Positions 1 to 12,200 of a DNA stretch of 64,000 nt are shown here, in pieces. The notes beneath the pieces are model-generated. The model did not search any database. It was not told the origin of the DNA and saw nothing but the letters and a program-made list of their open reading frames with translations. This stretch comes from an uncultured Clostridia bacterium. Lineage in GTDB: Bacteria; Bacillota; Clostridia; Christensenellales; Aristaeellaceae. The DNA is taken from NCBI GenBank assembly GCA_946407745.1, contig CAMJPQ010000006.1, positions 1 through 64,000 on the forward strand. Reading direction: 5' to 3'. Both the position numbers and the translations under genes were made by a program. Positions within the stretch are counted from its first letter, which is position 1. Each line of letters begins with the position of its first letter.

Positions 1-234
1 GCCGAACCCACCGAAGGCGAGGGTGAGGAAGAAGCTGCCGCCGAACCCACCGAGGGTGAAGGCGAGGAAGAAGCTGCCACCGAACCCACCGAGGGTGAAG
101 GTGAGGAAGAAGCTGCCACCGAGCCCACCGAGGGTGAAGGCGAGGAAGAAGCTGCCACCGAGCCCACCGAGGGCGAGGGTGAGGAAGAAGCTGCCACCGA
201 ACCCACCGAAGGCGAGGGTGAGGAAGAAGCGACT
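1..234 (+). repeat. Six tandem 39-bp repeats encoding (A/T)EPTEGEGEEEAA
   Basis: Direct reading of six consecutive 39-nt units with mostly synonymous differences. The array reaches the window edge, so copy number is a minimum. Confidence 0.93.
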
Positions 235-3200
235 ATCACCGACCTGCCGGAAGTCACCGAACCCACCAAGGGCGAGGAGGACGAGCTGAGCCTGGACGAC
301 GTGGTGCCTCCCTCTGCCGAGGTCAAGCCGGTAGAACCCAAGACCGAAGCGCCCAAGGCTGAGGAGCCCAAGGCCGAGGAACCCAAGGCGGAAGAGCCCG
401 AGACCACCCCGGCCGAGGTGGCGACCATGACCGACCTGCCCGGCGAAGAGTCCGAGGAGACCGGCCTGGTGTACGTGTTCAGCGGCAAGGGCAAGGAGAC
501 TGTCTGGCTGTCTGACATCATCAACCAGGTGCAGCCGACCTTCACCGAAAAGCAGTATTCCGCGGCGGTTTCTGACACCGGCCTTGTGATTCTGGCTGTG
601 AGCGGGAAGAACATTTCCTACGGCGGCCACACCATCAGCAAGGATTACAGTGTCACCACGCAGGATTACTTTGACGAAGTGACCCTCACCATGACCTCCA
701 AAAACGGGAAGGACGCGGTGGAGATCACCCTGAAGAACCCCGCGCCCCAGCCCGCCCAGCCCCTGAGCCTCTCAGAGGATGAGCTTGTGGTAACCGTAAA
801 GAGCGCCGATACCGTGGCGGAAGACTATCCTTCCATCGCTGTGGAGGCCGCTGAGGGCCGTGTGGCGGTCTATGCCGCGTACAACATCATCCCTGCGGAC
901 ATCGAGGCCGTGAGCGACGCGGGCTACACCGTGGCGGCCGCGCTGCCCTTCGCCCTGCCTGAGCTGGAGCAGGCGGCGATGGACGGGGTGGAGTATACCC
1001 TTTACCAGATTGTAATCGATGAAAACGGCGAAAAAACAGCTGTTCCCGTGACCCTTGACGGCGAAGCCGTGCTGGGCGAGGACGGCGCTGTTCATGTCGC
1101 CTTTACCGCCAACACCCTGGGCGAGTTTGTGCTGCGCGCCGTGGTGACCTATCATTCCACCGCGCCTGTGGAACTGGAAGCCGGCGACGTGACGGTGGAG
1201 TCCTTCACCGACCCGGAAGCCATCGATGCGCTGCTTGTAGCCCTTGGGCTGAAGGAAGCCCCCGCTGCGAAGAGGGCCCTCAAAACAAGGAAGGCTGTGA
1301 GTGAGGACCCGGAGCCGGTTGTCGGCTATGCGGTGATGGACATCAAGCTGGCCGAGGGCGTGGAACCGTCTGAAACCGGCTATGTGGTCCCCGTGACCCT
1401 GACCGCCCCCGTTGAGCTGCCCGCCGTGCCCGAAGGCATGAAGGCCAGCTACAAATGGGAAATTTTCCACGTGGCCGCTGACGGCAGCGTCAAGACGGAC
1501 GCGGAGATTTTCGAGCCGGTGGTGGACGAATACAACCTGCTGCGCGGCTTCACGCTGAAGACGCCCGGCTTCTCTACCTTTGTGGTGCGGTACACTGTGG
1601 ACTTCACCTACGTGGATGAAGAGGGCAAGGAGCATACCTTCAGCTTTGAGGGACGGGATGACTATGCCCTGACGGACGTGCTGGCCGACCTTGGCATTGA
1701 ATTTGAAACCATCGAGAGCGCCGAGCTGGAGCTGACCGAAATCGTTGACGAAAAGGACGTGGACGAGGAAGGCCGCGACGCCCTGTACATGGACGGCGAC
1801 GCCGAGAACGGCTATGTGCTGCACAGCTACGCTGCGTTTAACGACGTGTATACGCTGACTGTGGTGGCGGATGGGAAGACGTATACCATTAAGGTGACAG
1901 ATGCCAAGACGATCACAATCAATTTCTACGAGGCGGACGGCACAACGCCGACCAACGCGAACCTGAACGGCAACAATTACTTTGCCGAGATGACCAGCTA
2001 CTGGGGCTGGGATCAGAGCTTCTACGCCAATGGCACCGTGTCTACCAGCGGGAGCACGGCGACGATCACGACGACGCTTGATAATCCGGCTGCCGTGTGG
2101 CTTGTGAATGTGCCAAACACGCAGTATTGGCAGGGGTGGCAATACGCCCAGAATGGCGGCGTCGAGATTAAAGACGGCGCCACGCTAGGCAGCTTCACGC
2201 TTCAGGACCAGGGTAATGGCACCTACAAGGCAGTGAAGGCTCCGACCTATGACGTGGAGATTGTCTTCGCGGGCGACGACAACCCGGCCGGACTGGACAA
2301 CTATTCCGTCTATGCGGCTACGACGGCCCAGAACCAGAGCGGCAGCGCCGTAACCTATTGGTATAACCAGGCGGTGACGCTGAACGGCACCCCATCCCAG
2401 ACGGTGGAAGTGCCCAGCTTCAGCCGCTCCAACGACAATCCACAAACAATTGCTTACACGTCGGATATGAACGTCAGCGCCGTGCTGGTGCAGAACCTGG
2501 AGGTGGAGGCAAACGGTGACGGCCGCGGTGTCATCAAGAGCGGCACCGTGCTGCAGAATGGTGATGTAGTCACCAGCAGCGACGGCAGCACCAGCTATTC
2601 TGTGACGAGGACAACTGCGGCAGGGAAGACCACCTATACCCTGACCAAGATGGAGCCCTACAAGTACACCATCGAGGACAGCGTCACGTTTGACAGCAAC
2701 TACCGCGGCTACTGGTACATGCTGTCCACGCTGACTAAGAACGGTACGAACTACTACTATGTGACCAAGCTGGCGGAAAATGGCAGCGCCATTGCCGCGG
2801 CTGAGGACGTGGAGATCCCGACCTTCTACACCCTGTCTGACCTCAGCCAGCTGCAGATCGGCAGTGAGTCCAACAACAACAGCGCGACCACGGGCGTCTA
2901 TCAGGACGGCAACACCGTGACCAATGTGCTGGTGTACAGCCAGAACCAGCTCAGCAACTACAAGCAGGTGATCGGCAGGGACAACAACACCACCGTTACC
3001 ACCTACCGCGACGGCGATGCGATTGACAAGTACAAGTTCAACTCTGAGAGCACCGGCGGCGAAGGTACGCTGTCCTTTGAAGAGTTGCCGGATCTGAAGC
3101 TCACCACGGTTTATGTAGATGAGGATGGAACTACTGTCCTGGGGCGCAATGCTACCCCGAACACAAAGTATTATCTGCTGATAAAGATGGTACGTGACGG

Positions 3201-6200
3201 TAACGCCTACTATGCCGTGAAAGAAATTCACCGCAATGATGGCGAAGGTAACAACGCCCAGGGACATTCTTCAAATCGCGCAATTGTGTTTTATCCTGTT
3301 GAATCCACTAACGGAGGAACAGTCACCCTTGGCCGTACTCCTGCTTACTACTCCGGCACAGAGACTATTTCTACCCAGATCATAAGCGACATAAACGTGG
3401 ATGCTGGCCCAGGACAGACATACGCGGATGTCCAGACCGCTGTCAACGGCGGTACCAAGTACAACGAGAACACCGCCAATACCAACAGCCAGTACAGTGA
3501 CCTGACAAAAGATCTGTTCTCCAGCGGCTCCACCATCGCGCTGAGCAACGATGGCGAGACCTACAACATGACCACCACGCTGAAGAAACAGCCCAACAAC
3601 GGCGTGGAGCATGACATCACCGTCAGCTTCTACCAGAAACGCATTGATATGTCGCCCGCTGATGCCAATGTCAGCAGCGCGACCTTGCTTGAGAACGCGA
3701 CGAATCCTGTCAATCTGGATCCAGACGGAACTTACTACTTCCGTGTCCGCCTGTACAACCAGGGCAAGATGGTGGCCTATGCCTCCGTGCCGGTGACGGC
3801 GGCTGATGTGGCTGCGGCAAATACCGACGGCACCTTTACCCATGTGATCCCCGCGAACTATGACTTTAAACTGGTGGACGATGTGGGCGAGATCATCACC
3901 GGCGCGCAGCCGATCCACTATGATCCCACAGTCTATACCAGCGATGTCCGCTTCTATAAGCAGACCGGCAGCGGAAATCCGGCGGATTATACGCTTGCGG
4001 AATGCGCCAGCAACGGCTCCGATACCTTCGAGGGCTTTGACTTCTGGTACAACAAGGACTGGAGCAATCAGGACGGAGACTCCGGCAAGTACAACGCCCT
4101 GTCACTTGACATCACACAGAGCACCCAGACTCAGTTGGGCCTGTACAGCGCCTATAAGAAGATTTACCGCGTGAACGTGGTGTGGCCTGAGGGCATCGGC
4201 GATGTCAACATGAATCAGCAGATTAAGCTGAATGTTGAGGTACAGCACAGCAGTAGTGTTGACAAACTGAATGACGCGACCGTCTCCACCGACTCGGTGA
4301 CCTTTGGCGGCACGGCCAGTTCGTCCACCCAGGGCACATCCGATGTGACTTCCATTGCGGGGCAGTCCATCTATGTGCTGGAAGACCAGACTGTGTCTGC
4401 CATGCACTGGGACGAGGGCGGCAGCAACATCACCGGCAACGAGACCTTCAACATCTACCTGAAACAGGACGGCAAAAAGGTGCTCGAGGGCTCCACAGTG
4501 AAGATTACTGTGAACGGCGAGTCAAAGTACTATGTCGCTCACTATGACACCGGCGAGGAGGAAGGCACCAACTGGACCTACGACAACACCGGCAAGGTGC
4601 AGACCATCACCCACTATGTAAACCTTGTTCCTGCGGAAGACGAGCTCGAACCCGCGCTGACCCCCGGCCGCGTGCTGGCCGGCTGCGTGGAGTACGGCAT
4701 TGTAGCCAACCGCTACCAGACCGACGGCTCCCACACAGAGACCAACTTTGCGGTCAATGAACTGGCGGCCTCCGGTATCGACATTGACGGTTCCGGTACC
4801 AACGACATCCCCTTCTATGTGGGCACGGTGGAATCCGGCACCCTGCAGGCGGACACCAACGTGCACGCCGACTTCTACAAGCCCGCCTCCGAATCCATTG
4901 AATTGCGCGAAGGTGTTAAGGACAAGGTGACCTTCATTGACACCTCCAGGGAGGATGTGGCGCGGAGAATCAACGAACTGGTCGCCCCGGTGCGCGCAAA
5001 GTCTCAGGAGATGGCGAAAAAGACGACCATCAAGCCGGAATCCGACTGGGGCAAGGTACTTGACCTGACCGTGTTCCCGGACGATGTTACGATTTATGTG
5101 GACTGTGAAAACATCGCGGGCCAGCTGAACGACTGGGACGTGAAGAAAAAGCCGGGTCAGAGCATTGTGTTCAACGTGCCCGGAAACGATGTGACCATCG
5201 GTGTGTTTGACGTGTACCTTTACAACGAGGATGGCACGCAGATCACCAGCCTTGATATTGATACGACCGACAAACACGGTAACCCCCACACTGGTACAAA
5301 GGATATCAGCAATGGATTGCACAGCACTACTCAGGCTATGAACGGTGACCTGGATCAGAACCAGGCGGTTGACGATGTGATTCTGTCCCACTTCACCTTC
5401 AACGCCTATGAGGCGGACACGCTACATATCAGTGACGCCTCCGGACAGTTCCTCGCGACCGAGGCCAGCACAGTGACCAACAACAATGGCACCGGTTGGA
5501 TCGTGGCCAACGAGAACCGCGGTACCGTGAAGGGTGCCACCGAGTGGCACTTCTACCGTCACGACCGTTCTTATCAGCGTGAAACGGTGGAAACCGGCTT
5601 CTTTGCCAGCAAGTTCATGAACCGCCCGGACGACAGCGATCCCGACAAGCTGAGCGTACCTAACAAGAACCAGAAGTTCACCTTTGTGTTGGAGCACCTG
5701 AGCTGGAGCACCGGCGCATGGGAACTCATTTCACAAAAGACGAACAACGGCTCCAAGATCAACTTTGGCGATCTGGAATACGACGCGGATGAAGAAGGCA
5801 TTCATTACTACCGCATCCGTGAACTGTATAACGCCAATTCCGCGAAATACGCGCCGGACAGCAAACAGTACATCGTCAAGGCGAATGTTGAGATTGACAA
5901 GATTGACGGCAACAGAATCAAGGGCGACGATGCCTCTACGCTGAATAACATTGATCAGCTGAACGGCTACAGCTTCAAGGATCCGGTCGAGTATACCTAC
6001 TATGTGTACGATCCCGCAACAGACGGCGAACTGACGATTGAAACCGTTGATCAGATTGTTCACGATACCGCCGCGGTGACCATGCAAACCGGCGAGGTGG
6101 CGATTGAGCCTTACGCGACAACCCATACTGTTACAACTCGCTATGGCATCACTTCCGAGCTGACCAAAGCAAGCGAATCCAACAATCCCGATGACTCTGA

Positions 6201-9200
6201 CGACGTCATCCGCTTCGTGAACCGTTACATCGGCAAATATTGCGTGGCCATCACCAAGAAGTGGAACGACCGCGCCGACCATGACGGCGTGCGCCCGGAC
6301 GCCATCAAGGTGATCCTGCAGTATTACGGCTATCCGAAGGATGAGAACGGTAATTATAATACTACCGGCACAATTGGCTGGTATACCGTGACCGGCATTG
6401 CGCCGGAAGAGCAGTACGAATATAGCTATGACGAAAATGAAGATTCTGAGACCTACCTGCAAGAAAAGACCAACTATGTTGACTACGCCCTGCTGAATGA
6501 GGACAACAACTGGACCCACATGGTCAAGGGCGTAGACAAGTTTGATGATGACGGCCAGGTCATTGCCTACCGCTGGGTCGAAACCGAAATGATCTTCGGT
6601 AGCGGCAGCACTGCTGTAACTGTTAAAGCAACCCAGACACCAACGGGCTCTGGCAAAGACGAAGTCATCAGCAGCACCTTTACCTACTATTACGACGGCA
6701 CAACGGTTTCCACTACCGGTGCTGAGATCAACAAGGTCTCTTATACCGGCACCGTTGACGGCATCGACTCCAAGTACAGCCCCGAAGATGGCGGCACCGT
6801 GACCTATGTGACCGGGCTGACCAACAAGCACGAAATCGTGAAGACCACCGTGCAGGCCACCAAGGAATGGAAGGACGGAGAAAGCGACCTGACTTCCGGC
6901 CAGAAGCCTGTCACCTTCCGTCTGCTGGGCACCTATACAGTGGATTATAGCGAAAAGGAAGGGGAAACCACTGTAACCGGTACCAGGACCTATGAGATTC
7001 GCAACCTGACCGACACTAACAGCCGCATTGTGAACGACATCACGGTGGACGGCGAAGTGGATGAGCATCCTCCTGTGGGCGGCGGCGAGCTGACCGAGTG
7101 GGTGGCAACCTGGCACAACCTGCCCAAGTACTATGAAGGACACCTGATCAACTACTATGTGGTTGAGGTGGAAACCGAAGGATTTAATACAACCTATGTC
7201 AATGAGAATGGCGAAGAGGTTGAGGCCATCAACGCCGCGTATCTGGATACCGATGGTATCTGGAAGGCTATAATCCGCAACAAGGTGATCAAGGGCGAGC
7301 TGGAAATCAACAAGTCTGTTATCATTGACAACAAGTACATCACCGAAGCGGTGAAGGATGGCGATACTGCCAAGACATACTATGTGACTGTCAGCCAGAC
7401 GGTGGGCGATGGCGCTTCCGCCAAGACCTACTATGTAACTGACGCGACAAACGGAACGCTGACGGATGCTGCAGGCGAAGGCTTTGCACTCGGCATCAAC
7501 AGTGGTGTGTTTGCACTGCAGTTTGTGGCAGCCACCAATGATACACCTGCACATTATAGCCTGAAGATCAGCAACCTGCCTGAGGGCACGTATACCGTGC
7601 AGGAGGTTGTTGAGGTAGAAAAGACGGAAGGCACTGGCACCGAGTGGAAACCTGTTTCCACAGAAAACGCGACCAAGCTGAACGTGGGCAACACTCAGTT
7701 TGTCGAGCCCGTTTCCAAGACTGATGACACTGCCGAACTGACCAAGGATGGCGCAACGGCAGAACTGATCAACACCTACACCAATAGCAAGTACTGCATC
7801 GCCGTGACCAAGCAGTGGCTGGTGAACGGCAAGGTTTCCCAGCCGGACGACGCCACCGAACTGACCGTCCGCCTGGAGCGGTCCACCGACGGTACGACTT
7901 GGACGCCTGCGCCTGTCAAGGGCGGCACGACCGAGACCACATTCACAGAGGCAGACGGCACCATTAAGCTGACCAAGGCCAACAACTGGTCCGCGGTGGC
8001 CGTTGGCATGGACCAGATGGACCCCGCCGGCAACCGCTACAGCTACCGCTGGGTTGAGCTGAACGGTACGAACGTCCTGAAAGTCGGCGATGTGATCGAA
8101 ATCGGCAGCAACGCTTGGCGTGTGGCCGAGAGCGAGCTCATCCAGTCCAAGGAAGTGCCTGAAAACGCGGAAGAGGGCGAGGAGACCACCACCCTGATCT
8201 TCCTCACCAAGCTGAACAACAGCAAGGTAGATGTGGAGATCCCGGTCCAGAAGACAGTGACCGGCGCTTACACCGGCGATGAGGACTTCACTGTAGCCCT
8301 GACAGAAGCTCAGGCAAATCCGCAGGAGATCGGCACCAACAACATGGCAGCCGATCCGACCAGCCTGAAGCTCACCCTGAAGGCCAACCAGATCAAGAGC
8401 TTCGTGCTGAACAACATCACGACGCCCGGCGAGTACACCTTCACTGTGAAGGAGACTGCCGGCACGACGCCCGGCATGACCTATGACAACGCCGATAAGA
8501 CGGTCACCTTCACCGTCAGCGCGGATGAAGACACCGGCATTCTGTCGGTGACCGGCCTGACCTACACCGAGAGCAACCCGGTGAAGATCGAGAACAAGTA
8601 CGAAACCGGCTCCCTGGAGATCAGCAAGACCGTGGTGAGCGACAACCCCGCCGACAAGGGACAGGAGTTCACCTTCAAGGTGGAGCTGAAGAACGCGGAC
8701 GGCACGGCGCTGGCCGACGGCGTCTACGGCGGCGTGAAGGTTGAAGGCGGCAAGGCCGACATCACGCTGCATGACGGCGACAAGGCGCTGCTGACGGGCC
8801 TGCCCGTGGGCACCACCTACACCGTGACCGAGACTGCGGTGGATGGCTTCACCACCACCGTGACCGGCACGGGCACCGTGACTGAGGCTGACCGCAAGGC
8901 CGAAGGCGCGATCAGCACGACCGTGTCCACTGCGGACTACACAAATACCCGCGATCAGGGCGATCTGTCCGTTACCAAGACGGTAGATAGCCCGCTGGCG
9001 GACGACACGACTCGCACCTACAAGTTCACCATCGCCCTGGATGCCGACATTGACGGCACCTACAGTGGCGTGACCTTTGCCAATGGCGTGGCGACGGTGG
9101 AACTGACTGGTGAAAATAGCAACAACAACAAGACCATCGAAGACCTGCCCACCGGCGTGCACTACACCGTGACCGAGGAAACGCCCGACGGCATGACCGT

Positions 9201-12200
9201 GGTCTGGACCGGCAACACTGGTGAGATCACAACCGCCGGAGCAACTGCCGCGGCCACCAACACCCGCGAGAAGGGCAACTTTGAGGTCAGCAAGAAGGTC
9301 TTTGTCGACAACGAGGACAAGACCAGCACCTACAACAACAAGACCTTCTATGTAAAGGTCAAGGGCATTATTGACGGCGAAACCTACTGGGTGACCAACA
9401 ATAACGGCGCCGTCACCAAGACTGAAAACGACGCGTTTATCTTTGCGATAACCCCCGGCACGAAGCTGGAAATCAAGGACCTGCCGGTCGGTGTATACAC
9501 GGCGATTGAGGTTGCCAACTCCGCTGGCGACAGCTTGGGCACGCCGGCTGTCATGATGGGCGATATGACCTGGCTGAGTGAACTCTCCCGCACGGAAGAC
9601 ACTGATCAGGTCACCAAGACCACGGCTGGCAAGGCGGAGATCATGAACGCCTATACGGCTGGCAAGTTCTGCGTGGCAGTGACCAAGCAGTGGCTGGTGG
9701 ACGGCGAGACCTACGTGGACGACAGCCTGAGCGTGAAGGTCGCGCTGCAGCGCAAGCTCACCACGGACGAAGAGGGCGCGTGGACCAACGTGACCGGCCA
9801 GGCCGACATCACGCTGGACAAGACCAACAACTGGTCTTATGTCGCCGTCGGCATGCCGCAGATGGACGAGAACGGCGTGCGCTATGAGTACCAGTGGGTG
9901 GAAACCCCGGTCACTGGCTGGGCTGAGGGCGCGAAGGTCGAGAAGCAGACCGTCACCGTGCCCGAGGGTGCCAGCCCTGCGGATGCTGAGGCCACCCTGG
10001 TGGTGCTGACCATCCTAACCAACAGCAAGGCCACCGCGCAGCCCGAGGTCACCAAGCTAGTCCAGGGCAACACGGATGCTGAAGACTACAACCCGGATGA
10101 GCAGTTCAAGTTCACCATCACGGGCATTCAGGCGGAGCTGGATGACGGCACGACCATCTACACCAGCGAGATGCCTGCGCCTGACCCGGCAGAAGTGGAG
10201 ATCAAGGACGGTGAGACCGGCGTGTTCGGCATGCTCGAATTCACCGTGCCTGGCAAGTACTACTACAACATCGCAGAGGCTGCGGGCAGCACCGAGGGCA
10301 TGCACTACGACACGGCGCTGAAGCAGTTCGCCGTGACTGTCGAGAAGGACGCCGCGACCGGCATCCTGACGGCGACCGCGGTCTACTCTGACAACATGAC
10401 CGCCCTGACGGTGAAGAACACCTATCAGAAGGTCACCGCGCAGCCTGAGGTGTCCAAGAAGGTCACCGGCGACACGACTGCCCCGAGCTACAACAAGGAC
10501 GAGAAGTTCACGTTCACCCTTGAGTCCGTGGACGGTGCGCCGATGCCGAAGAACACGCCTTATGCGGTTTCCGTCAAGGATGGCGGCACCGGTGTGTTCG
10601 ACGAGATCACCTATACCGAGGCCAACACCTACAAGTACATCATCAAGGAGACCCCCGGCGACACGCCCGGCATGACCTACGATGTGACCGAGCATGGCGT
10701 GACCGTGACTGTCGTAGAGGATCCCGACACGAAGAAGCTCCTTGCCACCATCACCTATGATGACGACGCGGAGAGCCTGGAGGTCAAGAACACCTACGAG
10801 ACCGGCAAACTGAAGGTCGAAAAGAAGACCGAAGGCCTGCCTGAAGGCACCACGAAGATCTACCTCGTGTCTGTGAAGGGTGCGGACGGCAACTACTACG
10901 CCGTGAACGGCGCAGTGGCCGGCACCAGCGAGCACTGGGTTGAAGTGACCGGCAACGGCGCTGCCGTCGAGTGGAACAACCTGCCTGAGGGCATCTACAC
11001 CGTGACCGAGAAGGTTGAATTCGCGGACGTGCCCGGCTACAGCCTCACCTCCACTACCTACAAGGTGGGCGATGGCGATGCGGCTGCAACTCCCGCTCAG
11101 GCTGGAGTGACAAAGGGCGGCGAAACCGCCGTTACCGTCACCAACACCTACGGCAAAGAAACTGTCAAGGCCAGCGTGACGAAGGTTTGGAACAATCCGA
11201 ACAATGATCCAGCTGCGACGGATAGTATTCCTGAGAACCTGGTTGTGACCCTGCTGGCCAACGGCGAGCCCGCCAAGGACGCCGATAACCAGCCCATCAC
11301 TGTCACCCTGCTGAAGAGTGATAACTGGGCGGCCAAGGAAATCACTGAGCTTGATAAGTACGATGCCAATGGCAACGAGATCAAGTACAGCTGGTCCGAG
11401 AATGTTGACGACCTGCCTGACGGCTGGACCTTCTCCGGCGCTGTGCCGGATGCCACCATCACCACCCAGACCAACATCACCAACACCTACGCGCCCGGCA
11501 AGACCAGCGTGTCTGTGCTGAAGATCTGGGAAGACAACAACAACCAGGACAAGAAGCGGCCTGACAAGGTCTATGTCATGCTGACCGCGTCCGCGCCTGT
11601 GGGCGAGGGCGAGGATGCCACGACTGTGGCCGTGGACCTCGCGGCCGAGGGCGTGACCGTGGTGGTGGCCCTGAACGAGGACAACCACTGGAGCCACGTC
11701 TGGGATAGCCTGAACGAGAAGACCGGCGAAGGCGCCGACATCACCTACACCGTGACTGAGGTGCAGGACGAGAACGGCACAGCCATCGAGGGCGGCAAGA
11801 TCACCTTCAACGGTGCTGAGTACACGGTGAAAGTGACAGGCGATCAAACCAACGGCTATACTGTCACCAATGAGTACAAGCCCGGCGAAACCAGTGTACC
11901 GGTAGTCAAGCTGTGGAACGACTTCGACAACGCGGATAACAAGCGTCCCACCAGCGTGACTGTGTTCCTGTATGCCAAGGTGGGCGACGCAGAAGCCAAG
12001 CCCGTGGCCCAGACGACGCTGAGCGCGCCCGGCTGGACCTACACCTTCGAGCACCGGCCCGAGTATGAGAACGGCACCAAGATCGAATACTCCGTCAAGG
12101 AGTACATGGACTATGTGCTGAACGACACCTACGTGCAGGTGGGCGAGCCGAAGAAGAATGACGACGGCGTGTGGGAGATCACCAACAAGTACGAGCCCAA

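Noticed and set aside
1-234. 39-bp tandem repeats as a possible CRISPR array
   Set aside because: Units are contiguous with no unique spacers and are in-frame coding repeats.
23-289. 88-aa KKLPPNPPRVKA repeat ORF
   Set aside because: Out-of-frame reading of the EPTEGEGEEEAA repeat; frame +1 is continuous with the giant ORF.
5731-9162. 1143-aa antisense ORF (minus), plus the 772..2142, 2185..3267 and 4522..5391 ORFs
   Set aside because: Antisense shadows of the giant CDS; no RBS or domain signatures.
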